The translations under genes and the position numbers were made by a program. The notes under the pieces were generated by a model. That model was not told the DNA's origin and did not search any database. It saw nothing but the letters and a program-made list of their open reading frames with translations. From assembly GCA_040954595.2 (NCBI GenBank), contig CM082577.2:8866001-8930000 (forward strand): a stretch of DNA of 64,000 nucleotides, given 5' to 3'. Origin of the DNA: Balanoglossus misakiensis. Taxonomy: Eukaryota > Hemichordata. This document shows, piece by piece, positions 1-12,100 of the stretch; within the stretch, counting starts at the first letter, position 1, and every line of letters begins with the position of its first letter.

Positions 1-186
1 ACACTAACAGGCAACGTTGCAAAGATCAAACTTTGTTGAACTTGTTTCTCACTGCAGCATTTATACAAACATTTGCTGGCCATGGATCAGTTAGAGGAAG
101 CGACAAAAAGAGTTATGCTTTAAACCTTTTCGTCTTTGGAATCAAATTATGTAAAGGGTAAAAAAGAAAAACGGGTCAGACTTTAG

Positions 187-309
187 AGGTATACAGTCAC
201 CTATGGAAATTTAGCTGCAGTTACCATGGCAAATTAAGATCTAGCCAATCACAGATTTTCAGTGGGTGGCACATATGAAAAAAGAAAAAAGAATGCTACA
301 ACATGTTCT
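187..309 (-). repeat. GGTATACAGTCACC element, truncated copy
   Basis: Begins AGGTATACAGTCACC and matches the reverse complement of 31150-31262, including GCCAATCACAG and the GGTGGGTGGCACA block. Only about two thirds of the element seen at 31 kb is present. Confidence 0.65.
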
Positions 310-2276
310 CTCAAACACCCAGATATTCCAGACATGCCATTCATGGACATGCTGAGCTACATGTAAAAATTAAAAAATAATGAAAATAGCAGAAGTAGGT
401 TTTCTCAATGGAATCTTATGGGAAGAGACACAGTCCACAAGCTCGTAGTACACGTACATCCGTAAAACTATGTTGCCCCAATCACGCAGAAGCCATAACA
501 GTCTCACTCACAAAGAACCTTGTATTACACTCAGACAGATGATTAACCAAGATTAACATCATTAACCGAGATTCCCAAGATGCTGACTGATTAAAACTTT
601 GTTTACCACAATCTGTCTGACAAGACTGCAGACTTACAATTCCTGCTGCCCGGATACAATCAGTAAGGTCAAAATAGTTTTCTACAATTATGAACAACCC
701 TGTGACACTTATCCCATCACTTCGCTGCACCAGAGATGTCTACGTGTTACATTGTATCTCTTGGACCAAAACAGTTCGCCATGTCTGTTGCCGGACGCCT
801 TTTTTGCTGCCACGCTCCACTCTGTTTTAATACAAAGCCGCAGCAGTCTTTGCATCAACACTGCGCACGGAACACCCCCAACATCTGGAGAAAGGCTTTT
901 GCAGCACAAACAAGACCACAAAAGCCCGGCTTTCAAAAATTACAGCTCAGGGCTACAAATCAAACACAGATGCAGGGAAATGGGCACAGCAAAAGGAAGG
1001 TTGAGAACGCACAGAAGTAGCATCAGTGATTATTAGCAGCAGAAGTAAAACAGACGACAGAAAGTTTCACCAGTCCTTGTTGAGGAGTGGACTCATTATA
1101 TTTCACTTTTCGACAATTTCCTTGTTTACACATGTAATAAGAACATATGTATTTTCTGTTCACTGTAATATGCTGAAAATTTCACCATTGCCTTGCTAAT
1201 TCATATGATTTATGCGTGTAATACTGTTTCTTTCTTGTAGGATTTTCTTGATCTTTCCACTGCATTTGTTTCTGTATGTACATGTACTGGTACAGCCATC
1301 CACCGAAAATAATTGGGTTGAACGAAACTGCAGGGTCGGTGACAAGGTTACCCCAGTGAAATCTACTAAAATGACAATTCAGCGTATCTCAGTGAACAGA
1401 ATTTTTTGCTTCTCGCACGACTCGGCCCCTTTGAAGAAAACCTCACCTCCGTTGCCTGTCAGACAGGGAGCCCCCTAGGGTCAGGAGAGCAGAGGAGGAG
1501 AGAGAAAGAAGAGAGCTATAATTATAGTAGTTATGTTAGTCAGAGGACGGCAAAAACAGGAAAGTCTTTGGAAGAGATGAATATCGGGAGACGATGGAAA
1601 TCCAGAATGTTGCAGTGTTGATGCCTGCAAATAACATGTTAGTTAGTTAGTTACACTTTTAAAACACTCACATGATATTAGCTTTGAAAACGCCACTTTA
1701 CTGTTTTGCATCAACCTGGTATTATTTTGCACATATCACTAATACTGGGGCAATATCTGTGAACAATTACCGTAAAATCAATTATACAAAACCACAAATG
1801 ATTTTACTTGGTTCGTAAAATCAGTTTGGGGCATTGTTTTGAAGTGCTGTGGTTTTCCTGTATTTCTGATTTTAAAACACTACATAGATTATATGTGCGT
1901 GTATCTGTCACTACCGTACAGTACAGATATTGCATAAAACATGATGGTTTGCCTGTTGAGTCGCCCCAACACAGTCTGTTTCCCTGAATAAATTGGAAAG
2001 TCACTGAGCTACATTTGTGATGTACACTGGGCAGACCACCCTTTTAGCATTGGGTATGGACTGCATGGATCTGAACATGGTAATTTAGCAAATGCCAAAG
2101 ACAGAAATACACAGTCTGTCTGCACACACATGCACAGACACTGCACTAGCACTCTGGTTCCACGAAGAACAAAGTTATGACTGGGAAAGGGTTGTGTAAT
2201 GCTGCACATTGCGGCAATGGGGTCACAGACTACCTCTTGGCCTAAGAGAAGCATGACATGTTTTCCCCTAAAATGT

Positions 2277-2369
2277 TTAACTTTTTCATCCTGTTTCCCT
2301 CTGTAGACGTCCAATTTCATCACAGAAAACAACAGACTTGGAGCGAACCATTGCGGTGAAGGGGTTTAA
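2277..2369. mobile_element. 93-bp TTAA MITE, copy 1 (diverged)
   Basis: Starts TTAACTTTTTCATCC and ends GGTGAAGGGGTTTAA. It has the same 93-bp length and internal GAACCATTG-like block as the other copies, but damaged terminal repeats. Confidence 0.55.
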
Positions 2370-2890
2370 AGCAGAAACAACGTTATCTCAAGTCGACCAG
2401 ACAAATAAGGGGTTCACTTGACATCTGTATCATTCCTAAATCAACCAACAATTCATATGAAGTCCATTCCCTAGGATTGGGATGTGCACTAAGGCACAAC
2501 AACTTCATGTACATGTATCTAGGTGATGGGCGCTAAATGATTCTTCCTACGAGCTGTGAGATACTAACACTACGCTCAAGCTCTGAAAGACTAGGGAAGT
2601 GCTAAAAAAACACCTCAAACCACACACACAAATGCTTACACACACTTCACCTAATATATCATCAAGCACAACCATTGTAACATCCCACTACACACACCAC
2701 TGCCAATAAATATTTATAATGTAAGTTTGCATTTTCACTTCAGGCCTGGCCTTATTTTGATAGTGCTATCTGTGCTCACACGAGTCCCAGCTGTAATGGT
2801 TTGATTGGCAGGAGGTAGACAAGATCTGGGGCAGTGTGTGTAGAGATATGTCACAAAGTGGGTTAATAGACATCACACTCACTCACTCAC

Positions 2891-2975
2891 ACATACATAC
2901 ATACATACATACATACATACATACATACATACATACATACATACATGTACGCGCACGCACACACACACACACTCA
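2891..2975 (+). repeat. (ACAT)n and (CA)n microsatellites
   Basis: About 14 ACAT units followed by a short alternating CA/CG tract, about 0.1 kb beyond the 3' end of GPS1. Confidence 0.95.
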
Positions 2976-3021
2976 CAAGAAATCATGCATGCTAACTAAC
3001 ACACACTACTTCTATTGGGTA

Positions 3022-3027
3022 TTTATT
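3022..3027 (-). terminator. GPS1 polyadenylation signal
   Basis: AATAAA on the minus strand (tttatt on plus), about 67 nt downstream of the inferred GPS1 stop codon. This is a normal spacing for a short 3'UTR and supports ending the gene at 3094. Confidence 0.6.
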
Positions 3028-3093
3028 TAAAAAAATAGAATATATAAGATGAGGTTACATACGCATGCTACACAGCTTTTCTGGCAGTGAGGG

Positions 3094-3159
3094 TTAGGAA
3101 GATGTACTTGCCTTGACATGGATACCATTCTTCAACATGGCTGATCGAAGAATGAGTGC
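3094..3159 (-). CDS. GPS1: GPS1 terminal exon, with an optional GC donor
   Basis: This exon encodes [16 protein letters not shown], matching the conserved C-terminal helix of CSN1, and then reads ASTSS and stops. Right after HVK the DNA reads GCAAGT, which could act as a GC-AG intron donor leading to a longer tail like the roughly 24-residue tail of human CSN1. I prefer termination here because a poly(A) signal follows closely and I found no convincing downstream tail exon. Confidence 0.75.
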   Translation of the reverse strand, partial: ALILRSAMLKNGIHVKASTSS

Positions 3160-6100
3160 CTGTCAGGTAAAAAAGAGAGAGTCATGAAAGACTTTTCTGC
3201 ATTGTGAAAATAAAATGTGTCTAAAACGTCAACGACAGATAACAGTGAACACTGCATTACTGTCATTACTAACTGTTTCTGTATTTCGAAACAATGGTGT
3301 CTAAAACGTCAATGATAGAATACAGAGAAAAAACAGTCCTTATAGACACCTCTCTTTAAGGACATATTTTTCAAGACAAACAAATGTTATTGTTAAAAGA
3401 AGATTTTCTAAGAACATTCCTTGACATTGCTACTGATAATACATGTACATATTCCAAAAATGTTTAACCTGTCATTTTCACAAACAACCCTTCCATTTTC
3501 CAAGAATGCATGCACATGTCACAATTCTCTGGATGTAGACTCATCAAAACTACACATTCTGTCATCGAAGTAGAATGACCGTATTGCACTGCGGCGGACC
3601 CGTGAAAATTGCTTCCATGACATTTTGTGAAATTACTGCAACCTTTTCCGCCTGGAGCCGAGGCATCAACAAATTCCCAACATCACTTTGAGAAGATGGA
3701 GAATTTTCCGCCCGAGGCTGTGAATTTATGCCGGGAATATTGCCCATATGATTGCCATCTGACAATGCAATGAAATATGGGGTTGATTTTATTAATGGAT
3801 CTGGGACAGTTACCACTAGACATTCATTTACTCACTGGCCACTGGCCCTAGCCATAACCCTCGTCCTAAATAATGAGTGGTGGATTTCCAGGGGGATAGC
3901 CTCATTGATACCAGTAAAAGCAGCTAAATGATGAAAATTTCCCTTGATGCTGGTTGCGAAATGAACCAATACATGCTGACCACAGACTATGCCTAACACT
4001 GCATTCACCTTGTATTTGCAGTCTTTTCATTTAACTTTAAGGAATGGGACCACTCATGAGTGTTGAACCAATAACTGACTTATACAATATACATGTATAT
4101 ATGACATTATGATTCTACTAAGTCTGGCCACTGAGGGCGTAAATCAAAGACAATGCCCACCAGCTACACTTTTATGTATTTTATTCAATGAATTAAAATC
4201 AATTTATCGATGAGATGACCTTATAGCAATAACATTCAAATTCAACTTACACAGTTCTTGTGCATATGCTGGTTCTGGTTTTTCGAGGCCATATTAATAT
4301 CACGGGTCAGTGCAAAATGAAAGCACAGATGGTAACATGCCACAAGGGCATTCACATTGTGCGCGCTGTGTATTCCGTGATAAGACTGAGCTGGCGAGCA
4401 CAAAGATTCTCGGTTCAGATTTTGTTTTTCTTTGAGAGAGAGTAAGAAGAAACACAATCAGCTTACACTGACTAGAGGCAAGCTTTTCATTCCAAATGGG
4501 AAACTTAATTACTTTAACATTGGGTTGTTTGTAAGAGAAAAAGGTTACTCCCGGTAGCACATTAAATTTCTCTGTCTTGTAAAGGTGAGCGTCCTCCTAG
4601 GCTGATGAATGATTTACATGTACAATGTCATTTTGCCATTTGTACCGATAACAAATTCTTGGATGGACTCAAGGCCTAATTAGCTGCACATCTTTGCTAT
4701 AACCTGAAAATATCTTCAAATCTTCTGAGATACTCTTTAAATTCTAATGATAGCCTCGGTAAGTCTATTTTAATGACGTTCATTAGCGAGATAGATTGGG
4801 CAAGTAAATTCAACCATTCTCTCAGTTTTATACTCAAAGTAAAAATGCAAGATTGTTGTGGAAAACATGTGCAAAGTTGAATAATGAATGAATCTACCTG
4901 TACATACAGTACAGTAGCTGTATAGCATGAAGATTCTAATTTCTGATCAACCAGTGCAGTAGAAGTTGATTGTACAGCCACAGTACATTCTCTCTCTCTC
5001 TATCTATCTCCCTCCCTCCCTCCCTCCCTCACACACATCCACCCACCCACCCACCCCCTAGTGGGCCAAAACATATACAGAAAACATCAACAAAGAATGG
5101 GGAAATACTAGACACAGTTTAACCACAGAAAGTGTTAACTGCGCAAGACCAGCAGAACTTAGAAATCACTCAGTCTCACTTTCCAACTTGTAACTTTTCC
5201 CCCAAGCACAGAGAAATCTGCACCAAAACAAATTTCCTCTCAGTGATGGCAACTGATCTTATCCGTCGTTTATATCTTGGGGTTAGACAACCTGTGGCAG
5301 TCACAACTGGTGACACCAACCAAGCAGAAAATTCCTGTAAATAAGAAACTACCAGCGGAAATTCACAGCCAAGATATGGTGCAATCTATCTTGACGGAAT
5401 CATTCATCTAAATAATGGGTATGTGCTGATGTTTTCACAAAAGGCTGCGAGTCGGAAAGTGTCCCAAGTCATTTCACATGTGTACCAGGTTCCTACTGGC
5501 ATACCCAAGTCATCTACGGAAGTTTGTGTAGCTTTTTACACATGAAGTTTTTAAATCCTGTCTGGTAATTCAAGGACTTGAATCGCAATGGGCTTGCACT
5601 GGAGTAAGCATCTAATGTTCAAACACACTTCCTGTTACCCAATAGATTGCTTCCCTTTTTTCCACATTCACCAATCAAATGTTTCCTTCTGTATCTTGTG
5701 AATCAGTTTGAGATCTCTACATATAAGCTGGTCTGTCATTGGTACCTACATTTACTTCCCTTATGTTGCTCAAGTATGCCATGTAGTGGGAATGTTAAAA
5801 GAAATATCCATGCAGACCTCACAAGCTACCTCGATGTATTTCTAAAACCCAAAATTATAATTTGAATATAGAATGTTACCTGTGTATTAAGAACAACTCT
5901 CTAATGAGGACAGGTTTTACTGTTCCAAAAGGTGGCTTTAATAGACAGGTTTCATTGTATGTGTATACTGAATAATGTTACATTACCTTTGTACGTCTTT
6001 GGTATGCTTTACCCATGGCAAGTGATTTTTCAAAAGTGGTGCTGCGTTGATCTACATCTCTAGCATACAATATCTGCAGGCAATGGAGAACAGAAAAGAA

Positions 6101-9100
6101 GACAAAGTTTTGATTTGTTTTGTTTTTTTTTGTTTTGAGTATGTACAGCATCAACCCCTAGCAGAGCACTCCCGTATACGTAGCTCTACCTTTGAAGTTC
6201 AACAAAGCATAATTTTACTCAAATTACTAAGATATCTTATGTTTGCCATCTGGCAGTTCTTGAAATGCCAAATTGTCACTGAATCCCCCAAAGCATTCTG
6301 TTGTGAGGTTGTCATGAAGACGTGTAAAAATGAAAGTGGCATCGATAAAGTTCTGGAGAAGTCTCCCTTTTTGTAGGACAGTTCACCGTCTGTATATGAG
6401 GACTTCAACACGTACGCCAAATTGCAAATGTTAGCGAACAGGATACAGGCACATTGAAATGCAATGGCCCAGAGGGGACCAATTCTCTCTTGCACTCTTC
6501 AATTGAGCTTGATGTTTGGTTCAATAAACAGTACCTATGTAATTTCCTTTTTAGGCACATCACTGTTGAAGTTGTTAGACTGGGCGGAAGAATCTGTGTA
6601 CAGACAGACCTCAGACAGACGCACGCACGCACACACGGGAGTCCTGACATATCATTAAACCTTTGAGAAGACTGTTCACGTAGTGCCCCCTCTACCACCA
6701 ATAAATAAATACATGTCCACAAATTCTGGCCCCATCCTCAAACACCAATGTACATGTTTATTCTAAGACCATGTTTCATGACCTTCTATTCAGCGGTTTT
6801 AAACTTTAAGACATTTGCATACACAATACCAGTCTCCATCCATCCGTCCATTTGGTCACCCTCTACTGCAAGGCCACCATATCCCTATAGCATTGCTGAC
6901 ATTGTCACGGTGATCGTGTTCAAAATGACCGAGTGATTTGCACGTAGAATATTGAGTGATTCCATCAGCAAGATTACTTTACCTTATTATGCGAGTCGAT
7001 GCGAGCACTGATCTGCCCATCTAGTATAAGCTGCATCAGCTCATCTTCAAGCTCAGTCACTGTAGTGTTAAAGGCCGAAGCCATCTTCCTCATGTCTGCT
7101 GACATGTACGGACTGAAATACTGAGGGGGTGAGATGCAATGCACACAAACTAGATTATTATCTGGCTTTGCTTTTACATTTTAACAGTCTAAGAAATACA
7201 ATTTATGTGTTAAACCTAATCTACACTTTTGATGACCACTTTCTGAGTGAAGTAATGTGCATAGACAAGCACACACAGACTCTCTCTCTCTCTCACACAT
7301 GCGCGCGGTATGGAGAGGAGACGTTTTCAAAGTGTAATGCATAAAAGGCAAAATAATACAGGATGAAATAGGTCAAATTTTTATGAAATACCAGAACACA
7401 CGTCCACACATTTTGTGACGAATGAGGAAGTTCTCTCAACTTGTATGTAATCACGAAGTCCTAACAATAAACATAAGACAGCGTGAGAGAATGTTCGCGG
7501 ATACACTCTGTTGGCTAAATGAAAACACTGGCTAAATTTGAACCACAAATCACCGTCTGCCCTGAGGCTAGGAGTACCATTACGCGAAACGGAACTGATT
7601 GCTCAATTACGTAACTGACAGGACAACGCTGACGGAGTGAATTATTCCCCACTTTTCATGAATCTTAAAATGTTCCTATCATGCAAATATCGAGCTCCTC
7701 AAGATGATAACTGTAATCTGTGGATGCAGCTTTAATGGCACTTGTATGGAGTGTAGATTTCAATCTCCATACATTTATGCAGCTCTATATTTGAGGCGGC
7801 ACTTTGCATGTCGCCGTCGCCTTTACCTGGATCAACGCTCTGTTTCTGATCTGGGTGTACAGCGTGTTGACGTGGGGCGCCAGGTACATGTCCAGCAGCA
7901 GGTTGTCCTTGATTTCGTCCAGAAGTTTCAGGCAGCACGCGTACTTGGATTCGTAAAACTTGAAGATGATGTCTCGCAGCTGAGGTTCCAGCTCCAAAAA
8001 CAACTTGAAAGAACTAGGGGAGACAGACAGACAGTGAGAAGAGAAAAAATTGACAAGTTTTGCAGGATAGCTTTTTTTACAAAAATATTGCATCCATTTG
8101 AAGCAAAACTGATTTTTTTCTCTCCCCTATATGAAGTCAATGTATAGTGCACAGCCTTCTCACCTGCTAGATATGACATTTTTCTGCAATTCCTGCCTGT
8201 CAAAGGAGGCCAGAGCACACAAGCCACCGTACATGGCCACATTGTTGGGGGACAGCAGCTGAAGATATGAACAGAATAAAATACGGTCAGAACATGTACT
8301 ATCATCTGGGGCAAAGACTGGACATCATTATCCATGAGACAACCATATATTGTTACCATGACAACCTTACACATTCTCTGTGACAAGCGAACAGTTTGTA
8401 GTCTTATGTAGAATAGTTACAACAATAAATGAAATATTTGCTGGCATGTCTATGTCATAATTCTGGACATGAAAAATTAGAACAAAATGGCCAACTGGCA
8501 GTCATATATAATTGAATGGAATAACAACAAACATTTAGAGGTACACTTATGTCGGGATATCATAATGCCAAGTTTTAATAAATTATGTTCAAGCATGTTT
8601 ATGTAAATGCTCCTCTGTCTCTGAAAAGAGAAACTTTGTCGGGGGAGGGGCACTTATGACTGTTTATTGTGAGCAAAATTGCTGATAATTTATCCCGTGT
8701 GTCAGCACAATTGCCATTTACTACTGCACACAGTGGAAAAGACAGGAAATAAATTTGAACAGAAAACGTTTAGAACTTGAACTTAACATATGACGATGAA
8801 GGAAACGTTTGGGGAATCCAAGGCATCCCAAGTGATCAGAACTGATTGGCAGTGATCTGTCCCCAGTTTCCCCAGCAGTCTCACAGGAGAAAATTAGCAA
8901 AAATCAGTAATTGACCGGCTGCAGCTCGCAAGTAGTTCTCGATATTACTGTGTGCAGTGGCAGATGAAGCCATTAGGCTGGTATAATTGGAGATAATCAG
9001 AGAGAGAGATGGGACTTACGTCAGGGAAATCTGTGTGGTCGAACGAGGCTTGTAGGAAATACTTAGCCGCGGCTTTGTACTTCTTAGTTGCCAGCTCGGC

Positions 9101-12100
9101 TAGACCAGCTGCACACTTCAACTTTGTCACAACCGATAAGTTTTCTCTGTTGTCTCTCTGTTGCTACGGAGAAGAGAGGAGAAGATTAAAAAAAAGGGAG
9201 GGCAGGACACATAGACGGAGATAGAGACACACATGGAAAGAGAAAGTGTGACAAACAGAAAGAGAGGGACCAGGATACAACAGAAGGGCGGACAGACAGA
9301 CCAGCAAAAAGACAGAGACAAGGAAATGAAAGAGAAAAAAAGTTTTCTTAAGATGTTGATAAGCAAAAAAAAAAAAAAAAACCTCAGCCTGACTGACAAA
9401 AACTGATAAACTTGAATGAAACATCATGATTTTAGACAACACTAGCAGATTCCCATGTCCTGCAAAATATATCTTACTGTTTTTCATAAATTCACAATTA
9501 CAGAGCAAAATACGAAGATCTCAGTGGCAACCATGAAGTACATGAGCTCTCGTCACAATATTATGTACGGAAACTAAAATTGTTCTCATCCATCAGTGAA
9601 AGAATCCATCCATGCAAATGACAGAAATCGGGATAATGACTAAGAATGCATACCAAAACATACACACAGTACTGAGCCATAACCAAGTATATATAGACAT
9701 GATACAAAGTGACATAATGTGACCACAAAGTCATCTTATAAACTATCACCATAATCAGTACCTTTAATATGGTATATTACACAGTTAAACCCTGGCAACT
9801 TAGTGTACATACATACTGAAAGTGTAACACAACCCTTATCAATTCTGCCCATCAGAGACACTTTGAAAATCTAATCAGGCTTCTTACCTCTGCAATCTCT
9901 GGAGTTGCTTCAGCCTTGTTAACATAGCTTAACACATGGGACCAGTTTTGTAGATGTACACTGACCTGGAAGTTCCAAAAAGCATCCAAGCTCTGTCAGT
10001 TTTTATTAGTTTAATATTACTATCCTCATAAACTGTGTCTGTACCCGGATGTTTTCTGATTTGTTATTTTGGCCAAGGATTATAATCACATGGTTAACTT
10101 ATGTGGCTCTGATATTAACTCAACCTGACCAATTATATTTCTGCTAAATGCAGTAGTTAAAATAAATATAATGTATACAAGAATTTATAATGGAGTGGAA
10201 AAAAATCCACAACATTACAGAAGATCTGCAATGAGATGTATGATTATCATGTCATTGTCTCAGTAAGTGTTATGAAATGAAGTAAGTTATGTCCTGGATG
10301 CATTCAGGTCATCTATCGGCAAATAAAATAAAAAAAACGTTGAAATTTATATTTCTCCCATCCTGTCCTACGCATCGTTTCCCAAAGCCTATTACTGGAA
10401 TCACATATCTTTTTAACTTGGCCTCATTGCATCAGCCTTGTGCCTTCTTGGAAGCAGACAGCACAGATGTTATTTGAGACGGTTGGAAACCCATTTCTCC
10501 TCTGACTGAACTCTTACTGCTGGAACAGACAGACTAAATGCACTAATCCAGATTATGGAGCTGCCACGGATGCAAAACACATCATTTCACATTACCAGTT
10601 TATGGGCTGAGAAGGTCAAGCTATAATACCTCCTCTTGTATTTCCGTCTACATGTACAGGCAGGGAAGGTGTCCCCATGTCTACTACAGTACATGCCGAC
10701 ATATTACATGTATGCCCGGCTTGACCCAGAGGAAAGACCAGCACCGTACCAATAGAAAACATCGTCATTGATGACACTGAGGTACATGTAGTATGTGACT
10801 TGGGGGGTCAGATTGTCAGAAAAATCCATTCAATTCTTTGCTGTATTGTAAAGTGTGAGGGTGGTCTTTTTGAAAATATGAAGACAGAAAGGGTGTTCAC
10901 CTTCTTGTTTTTGTAAAAATAACTAAACTATCGCTATGGAGTTAAAACAGAGATTGGCGGACATTTTGTATTTCAAATTAGAGACAATTTTGCTTTCTCA
11001 TTCAAAGTTTTGCACAGTGAAAACTAATTTTCAGTCTTGATTATTAAGAGAGAATAATCTAAAGTTGCCTTGAGCAAAATATGAGAAAAGGTTTAAGACT
11101 TTCATTTTTGAGGCACACGCTACCTTAATTAATGAAAAAAGCATTAGCCCCCCCACCCCCTCCCTCACATGTTGATGACTGGAAAACAGACCCCAAGAAA
11201 TGATCAGTGAGATCTGAACAATAACCAAGAAAAAAAACTGACATCGTACCTTGATGACATTTAAGCACATGTTGACAACATGTTTGGAACTGGTGCAGTA
11301 ATCCCTAGCCCTAGAGTAGCACTTCAAAGCGTTGCTCAGGTCGCCTTGGTCCAGATAATGATCACCTAGATCGTCATGCCCTCTCCTGAAAGTACAAAAA
11401 GTATATTTGTAATAATAACGCTGTAATAACACTTAAATGTGCCTGCAACATCACTACAAATGATCTGAGATTCATTGTTCAGAGCCCTCCAGCGAAACAT
11501 CACAGAACCATGAACTAGTGAATGTGATGTATGTAGTCTAAATCACCTAAAATACAATATTGATGACAGTTTCCCATATACATGACGTACAAGTTGCTAT
11601 GAACCCGCAAACCAAGCTGCAGGGCAATCAGACAAGAAGTTTCTAAGAAGTACTGTTTGACTGAAAGAGTGAAATATGTCTTTAAAATAGATGTTGATAT
11701 TTCACTGTAATTTTGGCACACCATAATATGGACACCCTCAGGACTCTGAAAACCTAAGTGCACAGCAATTTGACAAGCAGTTTCTAAGAAAAAGACCTTT
11801 TGACTAAAAAATGGAACAGATTGCCCCAAATACAGTTTTGACATTTTCAGTTCACTACAATTTTGACATATCACCACTAGCACATACGAAGAACCCGGCA
11901 AACCAAACTTCAAATGAACTGCACAAGCATACATGTATTCAGAAAAAAGGAGTTTTTTCACAATAAATGGCAAACAAATGCAGAAGGCATTTATCAGGTG
12001 AGCTAATAAGAGACTGAGTACACAATGAAGAATGAGGTGTAATTGAGATGTGGAGAAAGTCCACTCAGGGCTTTGTAATCGAGAAAAGAGACAATGTCAC

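Larger units (their letters stand above)
1..2890. other. Region beyond the 3' end of GPS1
   Basis: No gene supported. It contains the truncated 187-309 repeat and a diverged 93-bp MITE. Open frames here are short and have no splice context. Confidence 0.5.

Noticed and set aside
2740-2850. An alternative GPS1 last exon encoding an Asn/Thr-rich tail
   Set aside because: Frame after the possible GC donor does not give the expected tail, and the acceptor phase disagrees.
4697-4750. A minus-strand GPS1 microexon reading KEYLRRFED
   Set aside because: Phase does not fit; the KAYQRRTK residues are present by simple extension of exon 11 to 5987.
11515-11973. 152-codon minus-strand frame in a GPS1 intron
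   Set aside because: It is a tandem repeat array, interrupted by neither splice signals nor a start context; not part of CSN1.
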